A stretch of DNA of 10,099 bases, from assembly GCA_015163925.1 (NCBI GenBank), contig JAAOIF010000022.1:1-10099 (forward strand). Reading direction: 5' to 3'. Below are positions 1 through 6,314 of the stretch, one piece after another. The notes below the pieces were generated by a model. That model had not been told where the DNA came from. It saw only the letters and a program-made list of their open reading frames with translations, and made no database searches. Source of the DNA: Candidatus Thioglobus sp. Lineage in GTDB: Bacteria; Pseudomonadota; Gammaproteobacteria; PS1; Pseudothioglobaceae. Position 1 is the stretch's first letter. The number at the start of each line of letters is the position of its first letter. Position numbers and translations under genes: made by a program.

Positions 1-65
1 TGTTATCACCATTGAGACCTCGCGCTCGGATATGGAAATGTCAAAAATGGGTCAAAAATGTTTAA
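1..65 (+). CDS. C-terminal end of a gene upstream of batA, possibly a DUF4381 protein (partial)
   Basis: The reading frame starting at base 3 is open from the left edge and stops with TAA at 63-65, giving about 20 residues that end in Gln-Lys-Trp-Val-Lys-Asn-Val. It overlaps the batA start at 58 by eight bases, the same tight coupling as the other bat junctions. In gammaproteobacterial bat clusters the gene just before batA usually encodes a DUF4381 membrane protein, and these often end in a basic stretch with Trp followed by Ile/Val and Arg/Lys, which fits. This rests on position and a few residues only. A second frame starting at base 2 is also open and stops at 77-79, so the frame choice is not certain. 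Confidence 0.35.
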   Translation, partial: LSPLRPRARIWKCQKWVKNV

Positions 66-984
66 GTTTGAATGGCTGAATATGTTGTTTTTGCTGCCTT
101 TGCCGGTAGTTTTGCACTGGCTGAAAAAACGCCCCGCCCCGGGATTGTCAATCCGTTTTTCGCTGTTTGCAAATCTGAGCGGTTTGCAGGATTTTTTACT
201 GACTAATAATAATTTAAATCTGCGGAAATCCTTGCTGTGGCTGGCGTGGGGGTTTTTATTATTAAGTATTTCCAAGCCGATTTGGATTGATGAATTGGCA
301 GAATTGCCGCTTAAAGGCCGAGATATTATCATCAGTATTGATTTATCTGGCTCAATGGGAACGCAAGATTTTGTGTTTAACGGCAGGCGATTTGATAGGC
401 TTTACGGGGTCAAAAAAACTGCGCTGGATTTTGTTGATCAGCGCAAAAATGACCGAATCGGCTTGGTGATTTTCGGCGATCAGGCGTTTTTATATTCGCC
501 TCTGACCTTTGATAAAAACATTATTAAATCCTATTTAAGCCAAACTAAAATCGGTATGGTAGGCAACAGCACAGCCCTAAACGACAGTATTATTATTGCT
601 ATTGAGCATTTTCAAAACAACCAGCAAGCCGGCAAGCAGCGGGCATTAATTTTGCTTACCGATGGCGAAAACCACGGAAGTAAGATTGATATCGGGACGG
701 CAATGCAAATTGCCAAAGAGCAAAATATCAAAATCTACACCATCGGTTTAGGCACTGGGCAAGGCGTTGGTGAGACTGAGCTAAAAGATATTGCCGAGCA
801 AACCAATGGCTTGTATTTTCGTGCGCAAAATATTAATGCCTTGGCGAAAATTTATGCCAAAATTAATTATTTGGAGCGAAATGCAAGCGAAAATCTTACT
901 TATAAAGTCCGTAAAGATTTGTTTTTTTACCCTTTGTCAATATTTTTATTACTAATAATTTGGCTAATTTTGAGGGGCAAATAA
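58..984 (+). CDS. batA: BatA-like VWA-domain membrane protein (aerotolerance operon)
   Basis: A 308-residue inner-membrane protein with a von Willebrand factor A domain. The N-terminus (residues 1-25, with LLPLPVVLHWLKKRP) is the hydrophobic BatA N-terminal segment. A second membrane segment lies at about 56-72, and a third at about 289-305 just before the C-terminus. The VWA domain between them (about 88-270) has a complete MIDAS metal site: DLSGS at 95-99, Thr172 in GNSTALNDS, and Asp202 in LTDGEN. This placement puts the domain in the periplasm. The family was named for Bacteroides aerotolerance; the molecular role is still unclear, and it is thought to act with MoxR-type ATPases in assembling or protecting periplasmic complexes. 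ATG at 58 is chosen because the family begins close to this hydrophobic segment; only a weak ribosome-binding site precedes it. The stop overlaps batB by one base. Confidence 0.93.
   Translation: MFKFEWLNMLFLLPLPVVLHWLKKRPAPGLSIRFSLFANLSGLQDFLLTNNNLNLRKSLLWLAWGFLLLSISKPIWIDELAELPLKGRDIIISIDLSGSMGTQDFVFNGRRFDRLYGVKKTALDFVDQRKNDRIGLVIFGDQAFLYSPLTFDKNIIKSYLSQTKIGMVGNSTALNDSIIIAIEHFQNNQQAGKQRALILLTDGENHGSKIDIGTAMQIAKEQNIKIYTIGLGTGQGVGETELKDIAEQTNGLYFRAQNINALAKIYAKINYLERNASENLTYKVRKDLFFYPLSIFLLLIIWLILRGK
972..977 (+). promoter_or_regulatory. Ribosome-binding site of batB
   Basis: GAGGGG lies inside the last codons of batA, six bases before ATG at 984. It decides the batB start: the frame is open further upstream to a TTG at 960, but that codon has no such signal and would add eight residues before the expected hydrophobic N-terminus. 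Confidence 0.75.
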
Positions 985-1925
985 TGGCTGAAATTGAATT
1001 TATTCGCCCGCTGTGGCTGCTTGCTATTCCACTTGTACTGCTGGTTTGGTGGTTTTTTGTTTATAAAAATTCGCATTTCAGTAATTGGCAAAATGTGATT
1101 GGAAAACATCTATTGCCAAGGATTTCTCAGCAGCAATCGACTAAAAATCGGACAAATTTTCTGCTGCCGATTCTGCTGATTTTGACGATTATTGGCTTGA
1201 GTGGTTTGAGCTTTTTTCAGCAAAATACGCCGATTTATCAAGAGCAAAAAACCACTCTAATTATCCTTGATGCCTCGCCTTCCATGAACGCCACAGATGT
1301 TGTCCCGTCAAGGCTCAAGCGTGGAATTGTGCTGATTAAACAGTTTTTAAAAATTGACACAGGGCGGGTGATGCTGATGACTTTTGCCGCTGAACCGTAT
1401 TTGATTTCGCCGCCGAGTATTGACGACAAGCCGCTGCTGAATTTGCTTCAAGGTTTTAACACTCAAGCCTTGCCCAGAGGGGGTTCTCGGCTGGATTTGG
1501 CGTTTAAATATGCCGCTGAATTATTAAGCAAAAAAAATACAAATACCAATATTTTGCTGCTAACTGACGCAGAAAATGTTAGTTCTAAGGCGTTTCAGGC
1601 GGCAAAAGATTTGGGGCAAAAAGTCTCAATAATTGCCATCAGCCAAGCAAAAACGATTGAATTTGAATACCAAAAAATCCGCCAAAGCACCAGTACAAAT
1701 AAGCGCTTGCTGAGACTTTTAGCCCAATCCACCGGCGGATTATATCAAGAACTGAATGTTGAAAATGTTGATAATTTTGTCCGTTTTAACGCCTCAAATT
1801 TATTTGCAAATAAAGTCAAACAAGAAAACCAAAAAGCCAGCGTTGCTGTGGATAGCGGAATTTATTTTGCCTTGATTTTATTGCCCTTATTTTTATTATT
1901 TTTTAGCCGAGAATTGAAGCGATGA
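984..1925 (+). CDS. batB: BatB-like VWA-domain membrane protein
   Basis: A 313-residue second VWA protein, arranged like BatA: N-terminal membrane segment at about 8-26, a second at 59-76, a VWA domain from about 88 to 270, and a C-terminal membrane segment at about 291-307. The metal site reads DASPS at 96-100, with Ser168 (in PRGGSRLDLAF) where BatA has Thr, and Asp195 in LLTDAEN. Ser for Thr is conservative, and metal binding is expected to be kept. Some bacteria fuse BatB to the TPR protein; here they are separate genes. The start is ATG 984 in TAATG, overlapping the batA stop by one base, with a good ribosome-binding site. The stop overlaps batC in an ATGA quadruplet. BatA and BatB probably form a hetero-oligomer in the membrane; this is inferred from the family. 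Confidence 0.92.
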   Translation: MAEIEFIRPLWLLAIPLVLLVWWFFVYKNSHFSNWQNVIGKHLLPRISQQQSTKNRTNFLLPILLILTIIGLSGLSFFQQNTPIYQEQKTTLIILDASPSMNATDVVPSRLKRGIVLIKQFLKIDTGRVMLMTFAAEPYLISPPSIDDKPLLNLLQGFNTQALPRGGSRLDLAFKYAAELLSKKNTNTNILLLTDAENVSSKAFQAAKDLGQKVSIIAISQAKTIEFEYQKIRQSTSTNKRLLRLLAQSTGGLYQELNVENVDNFVRFNASNLFANKVKQENQKASVAVDSGIYFALILLPLFLLFFSRELKR

Positions 1926-2674
1926 AACCGTTTTTATTAATATTATTAATTTTGAAAACGCTGCCCGTGCAAGCGTTGGATTTGCCCGATATTGCTTGGC
2001 AAACTCAGCAGCAAATTGCCAAAAAACACTATGACAGCGGGAGATTTGAGCAAGCGGCAGAATTATTTGATGATAAATTGTGGCAAGCAAATTCCCTTTA
2101 TAAAGCCGGAAAATTTGCCGCCGCCGCCGATATTTTTCAAGAGTTAAAACAAGATTATAATTTTGCTAATGCTTTGACGCAGCAAAAAAAATATGATGAG
2201 GCGATAAAAATCTATAAAAAAATTGCTAAAAGTAGTGCAGATTATGCGGATGCAAAATATAATTTAAGACTTGTGAAACAGTTGCAAAAGCAAAAACAAA
2301 AGCAACAAAAAAAGTCCAAAAACGGTAAAAAAGACAGTAAAAAAGACGATAAAAATGGCAAAAAAGACAGTAAAAAAGATGGCAAAAAAAATGATAAAAA
2401 CGGCAAAAAAGATGATAAAAAAAATGGTAAAAAAAATGATAAAAAAGATGATAAAAACGGCAAAAAAAATGGTAAAAAAGACAGTAAAAAAGACGACAAA
2501 GCAAAACGAGAAATGTTAAAACAACAAATTAATAAACAAAGATTAATGCAAATTTTTAAACAGGTAGAAACCAAGCCGATTGACCTGTTAAAGCAAAAAT
2601 TTTTAAATGAGCAATATCTGCGAAAACAGCATAACAGCAAGCTTAGTAACACTCAAGGACAAACATCATGGTAA
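1922..2674 (+). CDS. batC: BatC-like periplasmic TPR protein with a lysine-rich repeat linker
   Basis: 250 residues. Residues 1-18 are a signal peptide with a probable cleavage after VQA. Residues 27-118 form tetratricopeptide helices, for example YDSGRFEQAAELFDD, YKAGKFAAAADIFQ and QKKYDEAIKIYKKIA. Residues 119-195 are low complexity: 130-193 contain 31 Lys, 14 Asp, 8 Asn, 7 Gly and 4 Ser and nothing else. The C-terminal part resumes a family-like sequence; KPIDLLKQKF at 218-227 matches the conserved end of BatC and VWA-TPR proteins (usually DPGGLLRRKF). The linker lies where relatives have a disordered Pro/Gln/Lys/Glu-rich stretch. The protein is probably exported and acts as an adaptor for BatA, BatB and BatD. 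ATG 1922 overlaps the batB stop by four bases (ATGA), and the end overlaps batD by seven. Confidence 0.88.
   Translation: MKPFLLILLILKTLPVQALDLPDIAWQTQQQIAKKHYDSGRFEQAAELFDDKLWQANSLYKAGKFAAAADIFQELKQDYNFANALTQQKKYDEAIKIYKKIAKSSADYADAKYNLRLVKQLQKQKQKQQKKSKNGKKDSKKDDKNGKKDSKKDGKKNDKNGKKDDKKNGKKNDKKDDKNGKKNGKKDSKKDDKAKREMLKQQINKQRLMQIFKQVETKPIDLLKQKFLNEQYLRKQHNSKLSNTQGQTSW
2327..2500 (+). repeat. In-frame 12-bp/9-bp minisatellite inside batC
   Basis: About 58 codons are built from 12-base units encoding Lys-Lys-(Asp/Asn)-(Asp/Ser/Gly), interrupted three times by a shorter 9-base unit encoding Lys-Asn-Gly. Read in amino acids, the blocks are KKDS KKDD KNG, then KKDS KKDG KKND KNG, then KKDD KKNG KKND KKDD KNG, then KKNG KKDS KKDD. 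The units are imperfect in both DNA and protein but keep the reading frame. The region also has four runs of eight adenines (2384-2391, 2417-2424, 2429-2436, 2462-2469). The long open frames on the opposite strand here are by-products of this composition. Confidence 0.9.
2655..2659 (+). promoter_or_regulatory. Ribosome-binding site of batD
   Basis: AAGGA lies within the last codons of batC, eight bases before ATG at 2668. It supports that start, which overlaps the batC stop by seven bases. Confidence 0.65.
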
Positions 2675-4293
2675 GAATTTTATTGGTTTTAGCGGTTTTG
2701 TTATTTTCAATTAGCAGCACTTTTGCCGCCATTCAGGTCAGGGTTGATAAAACCCAAATTAGCTCTATTGACAGCTTGAGAATTTCCATTAGGGATGATA
2801 CTTTGTCCGGCAATCAAGTGCCAGATATTAGCGCTTTAAAGGCAGATTTTAATATTATCAATCAATCACAATCCAGCTCATTTAGCGCAATTAACGGTAA
2901 GACTTTTAGGGCTATTGAATTGCAATTAGTCCTAAAACCAAAGCGTATCGGCGAGCTGACAATTCCCGCATTTACTCTCGGCAAGCAAACTTCTAAGCCA
3001 ATAAAAATCAAAGTTAGCAAGGTAAATGAGGCGAGTTTTGAGAATAATATTCTTTTTATTAAGACCAAAATTAGCAACAAAAATCCGCTGGTGCAGCAGC
3101 AAATTATTTACACTGTGAGCCTATTTTCTAATGAAAATGTCAAAGATGCGCCGCTGGATTTTGCCCCGAAAATGCTTGATACTAAGGTGAAAAAAATTGC
3201 CAAACAAAGCATTCATCCAGTCAAATTTAAGGGGCGACAGCTGTGGAGGCAGGATTTTAATTTTGCTATTTATCCGCAAAAGGCAGGCGGGCTGAGGGTT
3301 CCAGCCATTAATTTAGATGTAAATCTCACCACTCCATCCAAAAGAAGGACGGTTAAATTATTCTCCGAAGCCATCAATTTAACCGTAGCGCCGGCGCATC
3401 CGAGCTATCCTGCTGGCGAATATTGGCTGCCGGCAACTGATGTGAAAATTAGCGAAAAGCCTTTTGCTAATGGGCAAAAAATTGTTGCTGGCGAGCCGTT
3501 TGTGCGCCAAATTACTATTAAAATTAGCGCCCAAAGTGCCAATCAGGTGCCGGCAATCAAGCTGCAAAATAGCACTTTATTTGAGCAATATCCAGACAGT
3601 CATTCAAATTCTGAAAAGCTGACAAATGCTAATATTATCAGCACTTCCAAGCAAAATATTTTGCTAATTGCCAAGCATTCTGGCGAGCAAATTTTGCCGG
3701 AAATCAGCCTAAATTGGTTTGATACTAATGATAATAAAACCAAAATTGCACGCCTGCCTGCTGTGAAAATTCAGGTCGGAAAGCCGCTGGTACAGCCTAA
3801 AACGCTGGTTTTGCACAAATTTGAAAACAAGGATATTTCCCTGAAAACTAATCCAAAACAGCCAAAATCCCAGCCGACATATTGGAAGCCTGCCGCACTT
3901 TTTAGTATTACTTTGTGGCTGCTGACTTTGCTGTTTTGTTGGTTTTATCGGCAATCAAAATCTACTCAAAAGTTAGTTGAAAATAACAAAACCGCTGGCG
4001 CAAATCAGCTAAAAATGATTAAGGAATATGCCAATAAAAATGATGCAAAAGCTGCAAAAAATGCACTTGATACTTGGATTTTTGAGCAATATAATTTATT
4101 GGATACTAATAAATTTGCAGCTAAATTTGGCGCTGAATTTGCCGCTGAAATATTGATTTTGCAGCAGAATTTATACAAATCAAATGCCAAGTGGAATGGC
4201 AAAAAATTCTATCAAGTATTTGCCAAAACACTCAAAAATCATCCCCCAAAACCCCCCAAACAGCTGGAAAATTTATATCCTGATTCTGTTTAG
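2668..4293 (+). CDS. batD: BatD-like 'oxygen tolerance' membrane protein
   Basis: 541 residues, a normal length for BatD. Residues 1-20 are a signal peptide ending SSTFA. A large periplasmic part (about 21-400) is made of beta-rich repeats; two stretches typical of the family are LKPKRIGELTIPAFTLG (89-105) and DFNFAIYPQKAGGLRVPA (196-213), each an 'extract-the-value, then Pro-x-x-Gly-x-(L/I)-x-(I/V)-Pro' strand pattern. One membrane helix at about 406-426 is followed by a cytoplasmic helical domain (about 445-540) with DTWIFEQYN, also usual for the family. The topology fits a periplasmic partner of the VWA proteins with a small cytoplasmic tail facing the MoxR ATPase. The molecular function is not established. 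It is the last gene of the bat cluster, and its TAG stop (4291-4293) overlaps the cysM stop on the other strand. Confidence 0.9.
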   Translation: MVRILLVLAVLLFSISSTFAAIQVRVDKTQISSIDSLRISIRDDTLSGNQVPDISALKADFNIINQSQSSSFSAINGKTFRAIELQLVLKPKRIGELTIPAFTLGKQTSKPIKIKVSKVNEASFENNILFIKTKISNKNPLVQQQIIYTVSLFSNENVKDAPLDFAPKMLDTKVKKIAKQSIHPVKFKGRQLWRQDFNFAIYPQKAGGLRVPAINLDVNLTTPSKRRTVKLFSEAINLTVAPAHPSYPAGEYWLPATDVKISEKPFANGQKIVAGEPFVRQITIKISAQSANQVPAIKLQNSTLFEQYPDSHSNSEKLTNANIISTSKQNILLIAKHSGEQILPEISLNWFDTNDNKTKIARLPAVKIQVGKPLVQPKTLVLHKFENKDISLKTNPKQPKSQPTYWKPAALFSITLWLLTLLFCWFYRQSKSTQKLVENNKTAGANQLKMIKEYANKNDAKAAKNALDTWIFEQYNLLDTNKFAAKFGAEFAAEILILQQNLYKSNAKWNGKKFYQVFAKTLKNHPPKPPKQLENLYPDSV

Positions 4294-5186
4294 TTTTGGT
4301 TAAATAATCCGGTGGAAAGGTAGCGGTCGCCGCGGTCGCAGACGATTGTAACGATTGTGGAATTGTTGATTTTTTTGGATAATTCTATGGCAGAAAATAC
4401 TGCTCCGCCGCTGGAGACGCCGACAAAAATTCCTTCAACTGTGGCTAAATCTCGGGTGGTTTTTTCGGCGGCGGCTTGGGAAATATTAATGATGGAATCG
4501 ACTTTTTTGGCATCAAAAATTTTAGGCAAATAGGCTTTTGGCCAGCGCCGAATGCCGGCAATTTTTGCTCCATCTTCGGGCTGCACGCCGATAATTTGGA
4601 TGGCTGGATTGTTGGCTTTGAGAACGCTTGATACGCCCATAATCGTGCCTGTGGTGCCCATTGCAGAAACAAAATGAGTAACTTCCCCGCCGGTATCTTG
4701 CCAGATTTCCACGGCGGTTGAGTGCTGATGAGAGGCCGGATTATCAGCATTTGAAAATTGGCATAACTGCTTGCCCTTGCCGTCTTTTTCCATCTCATCA
4801 GCCAAATCTCTGGCGCCCTCCATGCCCTGTTTTTCAGTAACCAAAATCAGCTCAGCGCCGTAAGCCGCCATCGCATCTCGGCGTTCTTGCGAGAGATTTT
4901 CAGGCATAATCAAAATCATTTTATAGCTCTTAATCGCCGCCACCATCGCCAAAGCAATGCCAGTATTGCCGCTGGTGGCTTCAATCAGAGTGTCGCCGGA
5001 GTGGATTTCGCCGCGTGCCTCAGCCTGAGAAATCATATTAAAAGCCGCCCGGTCCTTCACCGAACCAGCCGGATTATTGCCCTCTAATTTCAGCAAAATC
5101 ACATTAGTCGGATTAGGATTAAGCCGTTGCAAGCGGATTAGCGGCGTGTTGCCAATGGTATTTTCAATACTTGGATATATTTTCAT
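4290..5186 (-). CDS. cysM: Cysteine synthase B, PLP-dependent (CysM)
   Basis: 298 residues, full length. The enzyme makes cysteine from O-acetylserine and sulfide, and CysM members can also use thiosulfate. The PLP lysine is Lys44 in NPAGSVKDRAAF. SGNTG (72-76) binds the substrate carboxylate, GTTGT (177-181) holds the PLP phosphate, and GVSSGG (256-261) contacts the PLP ring. Several stretches mark CysM rather than CysK: LIMPENLSQERR (92-103), GIRRWPKAYLPKIF (211-224) and the C-terminal VCDRGDRYLSTG (282-293) with Cys283. One deviation is TAVEIW at 157-162, where relatives I know read TGPEIW. Start ATG 5186 gives the family's usual N-terminus, although no clear ribosome-binding site precedes it. 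It is last in the - strand directon, 41 bases after thrC. Confidence 0.94.
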   Translation of the reverse strand: MKIYPSIENTIGNTPLIRLQRLNPNPTNVILLKLEGNNPAGSVKDRAAFNMISQAEARGEIHSGDTLIEATSGNTGIALAMVAAIKSYKMILIMPENLSQERRDAMAAYGAELILVTEKQGMEGARDLADEMEKDGKGKQLCQFSNADNPASHQHSTAVEIWQDTGGEVTHFVSAMGTTGTIMGVSSVLKANNPAIQIIGVQPEDGAKIAGIRRWPKAYLPKIFDAKKVDSIINISQAAAEKTTRDLATVEGIFVGVSSGGAVFSAIELSKKINNSTIVTIVCDRGDRYLSTGLFNQN

Positions 5187-5205
5187 AGTAATTTTTATGG
5201 AATTA

Positions 5206-5223
5206 TTGCCGGCCCGACAGCAA
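5206..5223 (-). other. Small hairpin in the thrC-cysM spacer
   Basis: On the - strand the 18 bases can fold into a six-pair stem (one G-U pair, outer TTGC with GCAA) around a six-base loop. No run of T follows on either strand, so it does not look like an intrinsic terminator. It may be a processing or stability element between thrC and cysM, or chance. Confidence 0.3.
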
Positions 5224-5227
5224 AATA

Positions 5228-6292
5228 TTACATATTATTAATAATCGCATTTTTCACTTCATCCATCACCGGATTAATATTTATCATAGCGCCAGAGCAT
5301 TGTGAAATCGCAGTGTCTGGGTCTTTCAAGCCGTGACCAGTTAAAGTGCAGACGATTTTTGCGCCTTTGGGAATTTTGCCAGATTTGACATCAGCCATTA
5401 CTCCGGCGAGCGAGGCAGCGGAGGCCGGTTCGCAGAAAATTCCTTCGGATGAGCTGAGTAATTTTTGGGCGCTGAGGATTTCTGCGTCCGTGCAAGAGGC
5501 AAACCAGCCGCCTGATTCTGCCTCAACTTTATGGGCTAAATCCCAACTTTGCGGGTGGCCGATGCGAATGGCAGTGGCGATTGTTTCTGGATTATCAATC
5601 ATTTTTCCGGCGACAAATGGCGCAGAACCAGCCGCCTGATAGCCCACCATTTTCGGGGTTTTTTGGGATTTTTTATCAGCCAAATATTCCTTATATCCAA
5701 TCCAGTGAGCGCTAATATTTCCAGCATTTCCAATCGGCAAATAGTGGTAATCTGGCGCGCCTTCCAACTCTTCAACAATCTCAAAAGCGGCAGTTTTTTG
5801 CCCCTGCAAACGGTATGGATTGATTGAATTTACAATCGCCACCGGCGCATGCTCGGCGACCTCTTTTACCAGCCGCATGCCGTCATCAAAATTACCCTTA
5901 ATTTGAATAATTATTGCCCCGTGCATCAGCGCTTGAGCCAGCTTGCCCATGGCGATTTTGCCCTGTGGAATTAGCACAAAAGCCTTAATTCCAGCACGCG
6001 CCGCATACGCTGCTGCTGAGGCGGAAGTGTTGCCGGTGGAGGCGCAAATAATGGCTTTGGAACCGGCCTCAACCGCCTTAGTAACTGCCAAAGTCATACC
6101 TCTATCCTTGAACGAACCGGTCGGATTTAGCCCCTCATATTTGACATAAATCTCCACATTATGCCCTATAATTTTAGCAATATTTTGACACTCAATTAGC
6201 GGCGTGCCGCCCTCACCCAGACTGATAATTTTAGTCTCAGCGGCAACCGGCAAGCGGCTGCGAAATCGTTCAATTAGACCTGTATATCTCAT
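5228..6292 (-). CDS. thrC: Threonine synthase, short PLP fold-type II form
   Basis: 354 residues. It converts O-phosphohomoserine to threonine, the last step of the pathway that uses the product of the hom gene just upstream. The PLP lysine is Lys62 in NPTGSFKDRGM (56-66). CASTGNTSASAAAYAARAG (83-101) and PIGNAGN (186-192) are further cofactor-binding motifs, and CTLTGHGLKDPD (315-326) closes the active site near the C-terminus. The N-terminal LGEGGTPLIE (25-34) is typical of threonine synthases and separates it from threonine dehydratase. It is of the short bacterial kind (about 350 residues, as in Bacillus and actinobacteria), not the longer form of about 430-470 residues found in E. coli and Pseudomonas. 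Start ATG 6292 has AAGGG eight bases upstream. The gap to hom is 22 bases, so co-transcription is likely. Confidence 0.94.
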   Translation of the reverse strand: MRYTGLIERFRSRLPVAAETKIISLGEGGTPLIECQNIAKIIGHNVEIYVKYEGLNPTGSFKDRGMTLAVTKAVEAGSKAIICASTGNTSASAAAYAARAGIKAFVLIPQGKIAMGKLAQALMHGAIIIQIKGNFDDGMRLVKEVAEHAPVAIVNSINPYRLQGQKTAAFEIVEELEGAPDYHYLPIGNAGNISAHWIGYKEYLADKKSQKTPKMVGYQAAGSAPFVAGKMIDNPETIATAIRIGHPQSWDLAHKVEAESGGWFASCTDAEILSAQKLLSSSEGIFCEPASAASLAGVMADVKSGKIPKGAKIVCTLTGHGLKDPDTAISQCSGAMININPVMDEVKNAIINNM

Positions 6293-6300
6293 TATTTTTT

Positions 6301-6305
6301 CCCTT
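6301..6305 (-). promoter_or_regulatory. Ribosome-binding site of thrC
   Basis: AAGGG on the - strand, eight bases before the thrC ATG and inside the 22-base hom-thrC spacer. Confidence 0.6.
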
Positions 6306-6314
6306 AAATATTTG

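Noticed and set aside
6..332. 108-residue - strand open frame opposite batA
   Set aside because: It lies antisense to the well-supported BatA N-terminus and has no recognisable domain or ribosome-binding site.
960..983. Upstream TTG start extending batB by eight residues
   Set aside because: GAGGGG sits correctly before ATG 984, and the family begins at the hydrophobic segment that follows that ATG.
1488..1490. Ser168 in BatB in place of the MIDAS Thr as a sign of lost metal binding
   Set aside because: Ser can coordinate the metal in the same way and the other four metal ligands are present.
2226..2652. Long open frames on the - strand opposite the batC repeat, rich in Leu, Phe, Ser, Tyr and Cys
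   Set aside because: They are the antisense reading of the AAA-rich repeat, have no ribosome-binding site and show no protein-like pattern.
5220..5245. AT palindrome around the thrC stop codon (ATTATTAATAAT)
   Set aside because: It lies mostly within the last codons of thrC, which encode Ile-Asn-Asn, and is expected by chance in such AT-rich sequence.
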